This document shows positions 1-8,778 of a stretch of DNA of 47,198 bases, piece by piece. Position 1 is the first letter of the stretch. Each line of letters opens with the position of its first letter. The translations under genes and the position numbers were made by a program. Below the pieces are notes generated by a model. The model worked only from the letters and a program-made list of their open reading frames with translations. It was not told the DNA's origin and did no database searches. This DNA comes from a virus, in IMG/VR virus record IMGVR_UViG_3300024352_000038, positions 1-47,198 of that record, one strand, 5' to 3'.

Positions 1-1435
1 CAGCACCAGCAAGTATCGGTCTACCTGCGGCGTCCACACCAGGGCTATATCGACCACCAAGGTTCAGGCGCTGTAGTCCCTCATCACCGTAAGGCGTGAT
101 TTCTGACTCTATTGGACGAGCTGGTCTACCTAATTCACGGGACTGTCGAAGCTCTGTAAGCTTATTCAATGCATAGGCAGGATCTGTAATCTTATTCGCA
201 AATTCAAACGACGCCTTGCCAAGTGGAGTTTCGCCACCAAGCAATGCACCAATCGCGCCATTGAATAGAATCTCCTGCGGAGACAAACCAAAGCCACCCT
301 TAGCTTTTGCCGCTTCACTCTGCTGGTACGATTCGAACATACCTTGCGCGGCTTCGATGGAGCGGTCACCAATGTCGCTGACAGTTGCTTGTACCTGTGT
401 ATTCTTTAGTGCTTTGGTCACACCACGACGGGATATCTGACGTGCGGCCTCACGGATACCGACGCCAGGGATTTTTAGGCTAGGCGCAAAGAATGTAAGG
501 TCTCCGGCAAGTGAACCAGCTTGTGACATCAGTGGGTAATCTGCTGCTAATTGACCTCGATAGTCTTCCTTTGCTTTAAGAGCAGCTGACCCTAACATTA
601 GACCAAAAGCTTTGTCATTGATAGCAGAGTTAATGTCTGTACCAATCGTGCCGCCGCCAGCAGCTCCAAGTAAACCAGCCATAAGGTACGCGGCACCCTT
701 GTATTTCTTAGGTGCTAACGCAGCTGCTAATCCACCGGCTCCACGGAAGCCCAGTGTGCCTCCAAAGATGGTTCCTGGCATAGATGCTATGCGTTCTTGG
801 TAAGGTGTACCAAACGCTTCGCCAGCCGCGATGAGAGGGTTGTTACTTTGTTGGTAGGCCAGACTTGGGTCACCACTTTGTCTTCCTTCAACAAAAGCCT
901 GAATGGGTTTGTAAATACCAGAGATCACGCCAACGCCTGCGTCTGGAAGTTGCTGGAAGCCCGTCTGTAAATCCCGGAATGTATATGGCTGTTCATTCCA
1001 TCGCTGCACGTCGTCGCGCGTATACTTTAACTTATCAAGATAAGCTTCTTCGTCCTCGCGAGTCTTCTGTATCTGTTGTCCAAAGTCTTCTTTGGCAGAC
1101 TGCCTTAGTCCATAGATAGCTTCTGGTGATAGGTCTGGACGATACTCGTTATCAGGCGTAAAGTACTGTCGCTTATCTTGGTCATTGACAAGTTCAATAG
1201 CACGACTTGCTTTGAACTTAGCTAATGTAACTTTGTCCTCGCGTGAAACTAAGCCTTCCTTGAACAGCCTGTCTACATTGCGGGTAAATGATTTGGAAAA
1301 TAAAACGTCATCGTATTGACTACCGTTAGCAATATACTCTCGCGCACCTGCTTTAGTAGTTAAGTCCGGGGAATCCCGCAGAGCCTTAATAGTCGGAGCA
1401 ATTGATTGATATTGTCTAAGTTGACGTTCATTCAT
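1..1435 (-). CDS. Large virion-associated protein, N-terminal part (cut by window edge)
   Basis: The frame is open from an ATG at 1435 to the window edge, about 478 codons with no stop, so the C-terminus lies outside. I do not recognise a family. A Gly/Ala-rich, weakly hydrophobic stretch lies near residues 205-260. The protein is last in the tail module, after two other Ala/Gln-rich proteins, which is where short-tailed phages often encode internal or ejection proteins; that role is inference. No Shine-Dalgarno site precedes the ATG. Instead TACAAT lies six bases upstream, and the start codon sits in the arm of a 38-bp palindrome. Confidence 0.85.
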   Translation of the reverse strand, partial: MNERQLRQYQSIAPTIKALRDSPDLTTKAGAREYIANGSQYDDVLFSKSFTRNVDRLFKEGLVSREDKVTLAKFKASRAIELVNDQDKRQYFTPDNEYRPDLSPEAIYGLRQSAKEDFGQQIQKTREDEEAYLDKLKYTRDDVQRWNEQPYTFRDLQTGFQQLPDAGVGVISGIYKPIQAFVEGRQSGDPSLAYQQSNNPLIAAGEAFGTPYQERIASMPGTIFGGTLGFRGAGGLAAALAPKKYKGAAYLMAGLLGAAGGGTIGTDINSAINDKAFGLMLGSAALKAKEDYRGQLAADYPLMSQAGSLAGDLTFFAPSLKIPGVGIREAARQISRRGVTKALKNTQVQATVSDIGDRSIEAAQGMFESYQQSEAAKAKGGFGLSPQEILFNGAIGALLGGETPLGKASFEFANKITDPAYALNKLTELRQSRELGRPARPIESEITPYGDEGLQRLNLGGRYSPGVDAAGRPILAGA

Positions 1436-1470
1436 ACCTGCATTGTACTGTAGAGTACTTTGCAGGTATG
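1433..1470. repeat. 38-bp nested palindrome over the start of the leftmost gene
   Basis: Perfect 10-bp arms CATACCTGCA and TGCAGGTATG enclose a second inverted pair GTACT/AGTAC with a GTAG loop; only a TT/TT pair breaks the stem. It fills the gap between the stop of the 604-aa gene (1478) and the next gene, and one arm contains that gene's ATG. It could be an operator, a terminator without a T-run, or an RNA hairpin controlling translation. Confidence 0.8.
1436..1447 (-). promoter_or_regulatory. Putative -10 element directly before a start codon (TACAAT-N6-ATG)
   Basis: Read on the minus strand, TACAAT (1442-1447) is followed by GCAGGT and then the ATG at 1435. The spacing would place transcription initiation at or next to the start codon. 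No convincing -35 is visible. The prediction is inference from spacing, shared with other starts in the window. Confidence 0.4.
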
Positions 1471-1477
1471 GCTTGCA

Positions 1478-3292
1478 TTACAGGTCTTTAAACTTTGGTG
1501 TACCTACAGGCTTCACTGGTTTAGTAGGTTTAGGTCTCGGTCCACCTGTAGGTTTTGTCGGTTTAGGCTGACCACCGCCGCCAGTGATCTTCACTGGTTT
1601 GACATCAGGTCCAACACGTCCGGTGAACCCGGGCATGAATCCACCGCCACCACCGAAGGCACCCGCCGAATCTGGTTGTCGCCCCTGTCCAAAGTTACCA
1701 CTACGTATGATGTCTTGGATGTAAGGTAAAGCATCTGGACTCAATCCTGGCTGAGTACCAAGGAACTGAGCAACTGGTAGCGGCGCAGATGAACCAAAGT
1801 TCATACTTGTGTAAGGCGTATTAATTATCTTGTTTGCGGCGGCTAACGCAGCTATTGCTTGTGGATTACCCGGATCCCAGGATAGACGCTCTTTGGCTTT
1901 CTCCGCAGATGCTATAGCATTTGCCACATTGACCATTGCGACCTGTGGGTTTCCAGTAGTTTCTTTAACCCATCGATCGACCTGATTGTAAAGCTCGCCA
2001 ACGTCCTCGGATACTTTAAGTATTCTTGCGGCTTCTTCTTTATTGCCGGCTTTCATTGCAGCCGCATACGCACCAGCATTATTACTTTGTGTCAAACGCA
2101 AGTTACCAAGAGTCTGTTGTGCTTGTTGCACAATAGATGCCTGGTTCATATCCTGACGCTCGCTGAACTCACGTTCTTTTAAATCCTGACCAACGTTAAA
2201 ACGACGCATGCGACCAGCTTCAGCATTGGCAGCAATTTGTGCAGACAGATTACGGACAGCAATAGCTGCTTGCTTCAATTGCATCTCAACTGGTTTGAAC
2301 GCGTTAGATAACTTAAGGCCAACTATCTTCTGTTCCAACAATGCGAGTCTTGGTGTAAGCGTCGATTTCAAATCAACAGCACGCTGCCTTGAAAGGTCAG
2401 TAGCGGCTCGCTGCTGGTCAATCTTTGCACGCGTCTGTTCACGCATGCCGTACGTAGCTGTCAGAGGAATCTGCCCCTGTTGTGCTTCTCGCTCACCGAA
2501 CGCAACAACATCCTTTGGAACTTGTGTAGTTGGCTTACGGAAGCGCGAATCAGGAACGCCACGCATGTTGTACGCAGCCACACCAAGGTCACGTTGGTCT
2601 TGTGGCAAAGCATCCACGTTAGGTGGGCCATACAAACCAACCATTCCCTGCTGTGCTGGGTTTAGTGTTTTACGCTCAAATGTCTCGAAACGTCCGGTCT
2701 GCGGGTTGAACTCAGCACCCGATGTCATACCCATGACGCCAGGGAATTCCTTTGCTGCCTTGTCGAGAGGCATGAGACCCTCGATAGCACCACGACCTTG
2801 CCCTTGATCGACTACTGCACCGGGTACGTTCCCAATTGTGTATTGACCAGCAATCTGCTCACCAGGCATAGGAACCATTCCGGCAATCTGCTCCGCCTTT
2901 AGACCATATGGTCTTGATTCAGGGTCATACCCTAGAGCTTGCTGTAATGAATTACGCAAAGCCGCAACGTTAGTCTTGATACTGTCTTCGTCAAGACCTT
3001 CCCACTCTTTGCGGTATTTGTTGATTTCACCAAGCGCGCTACTCAGTGCGTTCTGATTAAGGCTTGCGTATCTGTAATCACGATCGGCAGCAGCATCTTC
3101 ACGCTTAAGCCTATTCTCATTAAGCATAGCCTGAAGTTTTGCGGCTTCAATGGCGTTGCGGGAGCGATCAGACTTAATGCGTTGCATATTGGTCATCGTA
3201 GAGATGCGCTCGCGACGACCTTGATTTATAGCGTTTAGGTAACCGCTACCAATGCCTTTAAAAACACTTGCTAGTCCTGATGATACTGCCAT
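1478..3292 (-). CDS. Virion protein candidate, 604 aa, Ala/Gln-rich
   Basis: A 604-residue protein of unrecognised family, rich in Ala, Gln, Asn and Arg, with helical and coiled-coil-like stretches around residues 30-60 and 280-430. The last ~60 residues are low-complexity, with repeated Gly-Gly and Pro-Lys-Pro-Thr-Lys-Pro units ending in KFKDL. It lies 4 bases downstream of the 437-aa gene in the same operon. Position, composition and size fit an internal virion or DNA-ejection protein of a short-tailed phage, but no motif proves it. Confidence 0.85.
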   Translation of the reverse strand: MAVSSGLASVFKGIGSGYLNAINQGRRERISTMTNMQRIKSDRSRNAIEAAKLQAMLNENRLKREDAAADRDYRYASLNQNALSSALGEINKYRKEWEGLDEDSIKTNVAALRNSLQQALGYDPESRPYGLKAEQIAGMVPMPGEQIAGQYTIGNVPGAVVDQGQGRGAIEGLMPLDKAAKEFPGVMGMTSGAEFNPQTGRFETFERKTLNPAQQGMVGLYGPPNVDALPQDQRDLGVAAYNMRGVPDSRFRKPTTQVPKDVVAFGEREAQQGQIPLTATYGMREQTRAKIDQQRAATDLSRQRAVDLKSTLTPRLALLEQKIVGLKLSNAFKPVEMQLKQAAIAVRNLSAQIAANAEAGRMRRFNVGQDLKEREFSERQDMNQASIVQQAQQTLGNLRLTQSNNAGAYAAAMKAGNKEEAARILKVSEDVGELYNQVDRWVKETTGNPQVAMVNVANAIASAEKAKERLSWDPGNPQAIAALAAANKIINTPYTSMNFGSSAPLPVAQFLGTQPGLSPDALPYIQDIIRSGNFGQGRQPDSAGAFGGGGGFMPGFTGRVGPDVKPVKITGGGGQPKPTKPTGGPRPKPTKPVKPVGTPKFKDL

Positions 3293-3296
3293 GTCA

Positions 3297-4610
3297 TTAC
3301 AACCTTATCTGCTCAATAGAACCAATACCACGATTAGCATCAATAGGTGGAAGGAAACCACCAGCCAATGGCATTTGTCCTAGTGATGGCCTACGACGAC
3401 TAAATTGAGGCATAGATACTCCAGGTTCCTGACCGAAACCAATGCCATTAAGATCTATTGGATGGGTACGAATAGGAGCCATTCCAGGATCAGCACCGGT
3501 TACACCGTAACCTCTTGCCGGAATATTAAACGGTGGAAGAATCTGGTCTATAGGAACTGGTGGGTTAAACCCGTCACCCATAGGTTCAATGTCATCGGCC
3601 GATTTATCACCGTACATATCCATGAAACGGTTCATGTCACGGCGGCTTTGTTCCATACCCATTGCCGTACCGGCTAGGTTTGCAATGCCACCCATTGCCA
3701 TGGCCTCACGATCACGGTTAGCCTGGCTAATAGCCTGATTCTGTCGTTGCTCAGCAGAGTTCATGTTGTACAAGTTTTGGTCCACATTGAACATGCCTTG
3801 CCGACCAGTGTTTACATAGCGGTCGCCGCGATTGATCTGATTACCAATCGCACCTTGTAGTTGACCAATGAGTTGAGGTTGCATCGCAAGGTTACGCCCG
3901 GCGAGGTCGTAAGCACCTTGCGCCATACCACTGACGGCAGCTTGGTTGATACCACCATAGCCAGACAATGCCTGTCCGCCACCAATCATTCCGCCTGTCG
4001 CACGCATACGTGATTCGGCAGCGCGGCGTGCGGCTTCGGTGCCTGCGGCAGCACCTGCCATCTGCGTCGTACCGTAACTAGAACTAAGGCCACGATTCGA
4101 AAGGTCTTGTAGACGCCCGATGGTTTCTTCCATCATCGGGTTATAACGGTCAAGCATTGACTGACCAGTGCCGATGTCGGCACCGTATGCGCCACGCATA
4201 TTTGCTATATTGGCTTTTGCCTCACCCATCGCTATCTGTTCTGGGCTAGGTCCACGATTGCCGCCACCAAACAATGTCCTACCTAGAGATGATATTCCTT
4301 TGGATAGGAATGGCAAAGCGGCCATGCCAAGCTGTACTGCATTAACTCCAGGAATAGCCATCCCAAGAGCCTTCATTCCAGCTCCGCCTAATGCTTGGCG
4401 TAGAGCGTATTGTCCAAGCTGACCTGTCCCGCCAAAGTTATTTCCAAACGCTTGATTTAAAAGATACTGTGGACCAATCTGCCTAGCAGTACTACCGAGC
4501 ATGCCAAGTAGACCGTTAGGTTGCCCCATTGCCGCCTGTCCTGCACGTATACGTCGGGCTAAGTCTGGAAACTGTTGCTCAACTGTGCTATCTGGTCCAT
4601 TTGTACTCAT
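3297..4610 (-). CDS. Virion protein candidate, 437 aa, Gly/Ala/Met-rich
   Basis: The start is taken at MSTNG (4610) because its ATG overlaps the upstream stop as TAATG and GAAGGTGG lies at Shine-Dalgarno distance; an in-frame codon six residues upstream is less likely. The N-terminal third has weakly hydrophobic Gly/Ala/Leu stretches (about residues 25-110). The middle is rich in Gln, Asn and Met with Arg-spaced helices. Such a composition is common in phage internal or ejection proteins. No family is recognised, so the role is inferred from context. Confidence 0.85.
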   Translation of the reverse strand: MSTNGPDSTVEQQFPDLARRIRAGQAAMGQPNGLLGMLGSTARQIGPQYLLNQAFGNNFGGTGQLGQYALRQALGGAGMKALGMAIPGVNAVQLGMAALPFLSKGISSLGRTLFGGGNRGPSPEQIAMGEAKANIANMRGAYGADIGTGQSMLDRYNPMMEETIGRLQDLSNRGLSSSYGTTQMAGAAAGTEAARRAAESRMRATGGMIGGGQALSGYGGINQAAVSGMAQGAYDLAGRNLAMQPQLIGQLQGAIGNQINRGDRYVNTGRQGMFNVDQNLYNMNSAEQRQNQAISQANRDREAMAMGGIANLAGTAMGMEQSRRDMNRFMDMYGDKSADDIEPMGDGFNPPVPIDQILPPFNIPARGYGVTGADPGMAPIRTHPIDLNGIGFGQEPGVSMPQFSRRRPSLGQMPLAGGFLPPIDANRGIGSIEQIRL

Positions 4611-4999
4611 TACGCCACCTTCAACCAACCACTGGTTGTCCCTATAGTTACTCCGATAAACATTACTGTTGCGTACCTCGTTGCGAGACTACTGAAACCT
4701 GCTGGCGCAAAGACACTTTCTCCAGAAATAGGAGTAAAAGTCACGGCGTTAGCCGAAGTATCTGTCTTCACCACAACTAGCAGTTTACCGCCAGCAGCCC
4801 TACCGGAAGGTAACGTAAGCACTACGGCGCCACTTGTAGCGTCAACCGCAACTAAGCTGTTGTAATCAACCAAAGTCTTGCTTGCTGTTACATTCAGTTG
4901 CCTAGATAACGTAAAGCTGTAGTTCTCAGGGGCAACACCTACGGTCAATGTTGTGCTTGCCGTATCTCCAGATGAACCACCTACTAGTACTGAACTCAT
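4610..4999 (-). CDS. Small beta-rich virion protein, 129 aa
   Basis: A Ser/Thr/Val-rich protein with alternating hydrophobic strands and no membrane segment. The central part (AVVLTLPSG, then GKLLVVVKTDTS) resembles a short beta-sandwich unit seen in many phage fibre or spike proteins. It overlaps the end of the nozzle-like gene by 4 bases and the next gene by one base, so it is translationally coupled to both. A minor tail or decoration protein is the likely role; this is inference. Confidence 0.8.
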   Translation of the reverse strand: MSSVLVGGSSGDTASTTLTVGVAPENYSFTLSRQLNVTASKTLVDYNSLVAVDATSGAVVLTLPSGRAAGGKLLVVVKTDTSANAVTFTPISGESVFAPAGFSSLATRYATVMFIGVTIGTTSGWLKVA

Positions 5000-7900
5000 A
5001 CTCTTGGAATCCTCGCATCTGAAGAATGCACATGGGTGGCATATATTACTCCGGGCGTGCGGCCGGATCCGGAAAGACTAATTTGCACACATTGTGAAAA
5101 TACATCGCGATACACATCACGCAAAGCGATTGTCTTGTTTTGCCCCCCAGTAAATGTGAAAGAACTAGGTGTAGCGGCTGGACTAAAGATGCCATCAGAT
5201 GACACTGATTGAATGTTGTAGTTCACTGTGTGGTCAACCAGATGTACAAAAGCACCATCATTTGAAAAGCCAGGATTTGCAACCTCAGCTCCACCCACAG
5301 TTGTCGATATCCTAAACTTATTCTTAGTCAAACCCGTGGCAAGCACGTAGTAGTTAGTGCCAGTGGTTACGACGCCTGACGTTCGCGTGAAACGTATGAG
5401 GTCGCCGGCCTGGAGATCTTGCGTGGCGAAGAAGTCGTTGCCAGTAGAAGGTTGCGTGTACTTAAACGACTTAGCCTTTGACTCATAATGGACATTAACC
5501 TGACTTACCCTGTTGAGGTTATAGTAAGCAATACCCTCGCTGTATGTCTGCCCGTACTGCCTTGTAGTCAATGTCCAGTTAATAGGTGTAGGATTGGATG
5601 TCGGATACAGAATGCGATCAGCAGTGCCAACTAGTTTGTATATCTGGCCAAACTCTGTGCCTATATACATTGTCGAGGTATCTTCACCGCCGGTCAAAGC
5701 AGCCGCAGCGGTAAAACCTGTGGTCGTAGACGTAAGCTCCGGAGCTAACCATCGAGTCCAACCGCCTGTTCTAAGATCGTAAACGTATGCCGCAGAGTTC
5801 AGTGTGTCATATGTGGTCGGTGCAAACACAAATAATCGCATATCGTGTGCAAAGAACGCAATGTTCTTGAAAGGCGCCGCGGCGAGGTCGGCACTATTCA
5901 TACTACTGTTCATACTGAGAAGCTTTCGCAATTGAATACTCTTGTTCTCAGGAACACCATTATTGAACTCTAGAACACCTTGCGGTGACATCCACATAAG
6001 ACGTCCGAATAGACTTATCGTGCCGCGCGGTGATACGCATCCAACAGATGGTTCTCGAAGCATTGACTGAATAGTAAAGTTTGTTGGATCAAAGCCAAGT
6101 ACAGGTAGTACAGAATTTTCCCTTAGTACTAGAAGGACTGCGCTTGTAGTATTGTTGACGAACATCCCGTCACCTGCATAACTGAGCAGGGCTGTAATCT
6201 TTTCGTTGTCATACTTACTACTGACAGTGAACGACGTACCCTTCGTAAAGATATTAGGATCGGATTGATCAGGGACTAACGTCGTGTATACAGGCGCCTC
6301 ATTGATACCGTTAAGCATCCACGTCGCATACACGGTGTTATCCTTGGCTAGGAACAATCGACGTGAATGTTCTGTTATTGCAGTACAACCAATTGGGACG
6401 ATGTCACGACCACTCTCAAATGGGTACCCGGGTTCATAAGGGCCAGCCTCATAAAGGATGTCAGCATCCGGGACTCGATCTATAAACTTGATACGTTTAA
6501 AGGCAGACCCTGCAGTAACCGACGTGTATTCGGCACGCCAGTTTTTACCAATAGTAGCCGAGACTGCATCAGATGGTATTACTGCAATAAGCCGCAGGCG
6601 TCCATCCGGAAATACACCCTGGCCTCTACGATAGATACATATCCAGCTGTACTCAAGACCAGAATAGGCGCAAGTATGCTGGACCCATATAGGAAACGGC
6701 GCACTGGTTACAGACTTTATCGGGAATGTAAGTGTTGTTGGTACATAGGCAGTCACAGCAACGGTACGCGTAGTCCCAGTAGTGTCAACGTAGACCACAG
6801 AACCAGTTGCAGAGGAGACTACACGTTTCTGGTCAAGTGCTGGAACAGTGTTTGTAAAGTCCTGACCAACAGGGGTAGCTGCAACAATTTCAGTGGTGTC
6901 ATATCTCAGATCAAGGTTATTGTTGTTACTGTCTGCTGGATTCAGTATTAACTCAGCCATACTCATAGCTGCGGTAGTCGTGACACTCTTACTTGGCAGA
7001 CTTGGAAGTGATTCAACACCCTGAGCGTAAACTTCGTTTTCAATGTAGTACGGTGGGCGTTCTACGCCACCCTCAGTCTTCCATCGAGTGAATACGTATT
7101 CGTACGTCACGTCAGGCGTCAATCCACCATCAGTTGTAAGTTGTCCTATGGACATCAAGACTGTGTCATGCGTTGTATCAAAGTCTTGCTCAAGTCTGAC
7201 GTAAACAGATGCAACGTTGTTTCGGTTGGCCTGGGATATACCAAAGATATTCCAAGACATGTATCCATACTTAGGATCGTAAATGCCGTACCCTGTCCAG
7301 TTGATCGTACTAGATCCGGTATTCTTGATGCCTAGTGACATGTAAGGCGGGTTTGCTCTATATGCTTCTGGAAACTCCACTTGCAGGCTGACGGTGTCGC
7401 GATTACTTAGATCCGTAACAGCCAGGTTACTTATACGAACAGCAACACCTTTGACGTAACCTGCTCGTAGAGGAGCCAGCGATGTAGTCTGCTGGCGGGT
7501 GCGAATTTGTACTAACCCAGATGCGTTAGTTACTTCTGAGTTAGGCGCTAAATTACTGAGAATTGGATGCAATGCAATATTGTCTACTAGGATTCCACGA
7601 CTATCTCCAGTCGTAGATTGTGCTGCATTAGCGGTCTGAAGCTTAATACGTATTTGAGTCAACGTCCCACGGAATGCACGGAAGTCTATGAATAGACTGA
7701 TCTCTTTCCAGTCGGTGACGCTCTGTGCAACAGTAGGCTGGACAATTTGTGTAAACACACATCCGACAATAGGGTTACCACCAGAATCTAATCCTGTGAC
7801 TGTTACAAATACGCCATGGTTACGACGACTATCCAGTGAGTCGTTGTTGTACATCAAGCAACGCAAGCTGTACATTCCAATCTTATACGTAGTGCCGTCG

Positions 7901-8778
7901 TACGTATACGTCGGCGCTGTCATTGTCTTTTGAATCCAGTCGCCGCCAGCGTCAAGCAGTAATGCCTTATTACCAGTCTGGGAGGCGTAGTTAGATATCT
8001 TTTCTGCCCCACTCAATGCCGCATCAATAAGTGTGTACTGTTTTACGGTAGCCAGGCCGGCTCCACTATTCTGCCAAACTGTAGCATTAGGCACAGCATT
8101 ATCGGTGTCGGATTCAAACGTGTAACCTTCCGACGTAGCGGTAGCCGTAATCATCTCGTATGAAGCAGCTAACGAACTGAAAGCCATGCCAAAGGTTGTC
8201 GCAGCTGAATCGTTATCGATGTCAGATGCGCCTGTTATTCCTTTAGCCTCATATGTCTTTACGTTGGCAACAGGCTGTATATGATCTTTACCATTGATCA
8301 TAGGTGCCTTAGGCATGAACACTTGTGTAACATTGGTGCCGTTGTACTTCCATATAGTCCCACCACTAGCACCAGGAATTCCGTATATGTACTTACCGTG
8401 CTGGACCATTCGTGAGTCTTGTGGGTATCCGTTAACTACAGTCAATGGTGTCAAAGCTGTAGCCCCATCAGACCACTCACTGATCGATGTAGTTGGAACA
8501 GTAGGGTCACCGCTAATAACCAGTATTTTTGATGCTACATTGGACGACTGTCTGTATTGCAGCATGTTGTGAATAGGATCACTTGGGCTAGTCAATTGCG
8601 CGTGCATACCAGGCCTGGTCGTCAAAGCACCACCATCGTTCCATAGGTTGTCTGCTACCTGTACATAACCATCCTGCAACCTATTTGGCGTCGTGTTAGT
8701 ATCGATGCCAATAAACTGACGATCGCCAAACGTATATGTTTGACGCACAGCTTGTGCGTTACGTGTTGTATCTGCCAT
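4996..8778 (-). CDS. Large tail nozzle-like protein, 1260 aa
   Basis: The N-terminus reads like tail-nozzle proteins of short-tailed phages: a conserved QDGYVQVADNLW segment followed by GGALTTRPGM (about residues 35-60), an element typical of T7 gp12-like and related beta-propeller tail proteins. The rest is beta-rich with many Tyr/Asn/Thr repeats. A domain near residues 1130-1200 (DLIRFTRTSG, then NYYVLATGLTKNKFRIS) is a module found inserted in other phage structural proteins and resembles one in the 339-aa protein at 10846. The assignment is by pattern only. Confidence 0.65.
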   Translation of the reverse strand: MADTTRNAQAVRQTYTFGDRQFIGIDTNTTPNRLQDGYVQVADNLWNDGGALTTRPGMHAQLTSPSDPIHNMLQYRQSSNVASKILVISGDPTVPTTSISEWSDGATALTPLTVVNGYPQDSRMVQHGKYIYGIPGASGGTIWKYNGTNVTQVFMPKAPMINGKDHIQPVANVKTYEAKGITGASDIDNDSAATTFGMAFSSLAASYEMITATATSEGYTFESDTDNAVPNATVWQNSGAGLATVKQYTLIDAALSGAEKISNYASQTGNKALLLDAGGDWIQKTMTAPTYTYDGTTYKIGMYSLRCLMYNNDSLDSRRNHGVFVTVTGLDSGGNPIVGCVFTQIVQPTVAQSVTDWKEISLFIDFRAFRGTLTQIRIKLQTANAAQSTTGDSRGILVDNIALHPILSNLAPNSEVTNASGLVQIRTRQQTTSLAPLRAGYVKGVAVRISNLAVTDLSNRDTVSLQVEFPEAYRANPPYMSLGIKNTGSSTINWTGYGIYDPKYGYMSWNIFGISQANRNNVASVYVRLEQDFDTTHDTVLMSIGQLTTDGGLTPDVTYEYVFTRWKTEGGVERPPYYIENEVYAQGVESLPSLPSKSVTTTAAMSMAELILNPADSNNNNLDLRYDTTEIVAATPVGQDFTNTVPALDQKRVVSSATGSVVYVDTTGTTRTVAVTAYVPTTLTFPIKSVTSAPFPIWVQHTCAYSGLEYSWICIYRRGQGVFPDGRLRLIAVIPSDAVSATIGKNWRAEYTSVTAGSAFKRIKFIDRVPDADILYEAGPYEPGYPFESGRDIVPIGCTAITEHSRRLFLAKDNTVYATWMLNGINEAPVYTTLVPDQSDPNIFTKGTSFTVSSKYDNEKITALLSYAGDGMFVNNTTSAVLLVLRENSVLPVLGFDPTNFTIQSMLREPSVGCVSPRGTISLFGRLMWMSPQGVLEFNNGVPENKSIQLRKLLSMNSSMNSADLAAAPFKNIAFFAHDMRLFVFAPTTYDTLNSAAYVYDLRTGGWTRWLAPELTSTTTGFTAAAALTGGEDTSTMYIGTEFGQIYKLVGTADRILYPTSNPTPINWTLTTRQYGQTYSEGIAYYNLNRVSQVNVHYESKAKSFKYTQPSTGNDFFATQDLQAGDLIRFTRTSGVVTTGTNYYVLATGLTKNKFRISTTVGGAEVANPGFSNDGAFVHLVDHTVNYNIQSVSSDGIFSPAATPSSFTFTGGQNKTIALRDVYRDVFSQCVQISLSGSGRTPGVIYATHVHSSDARIPRV

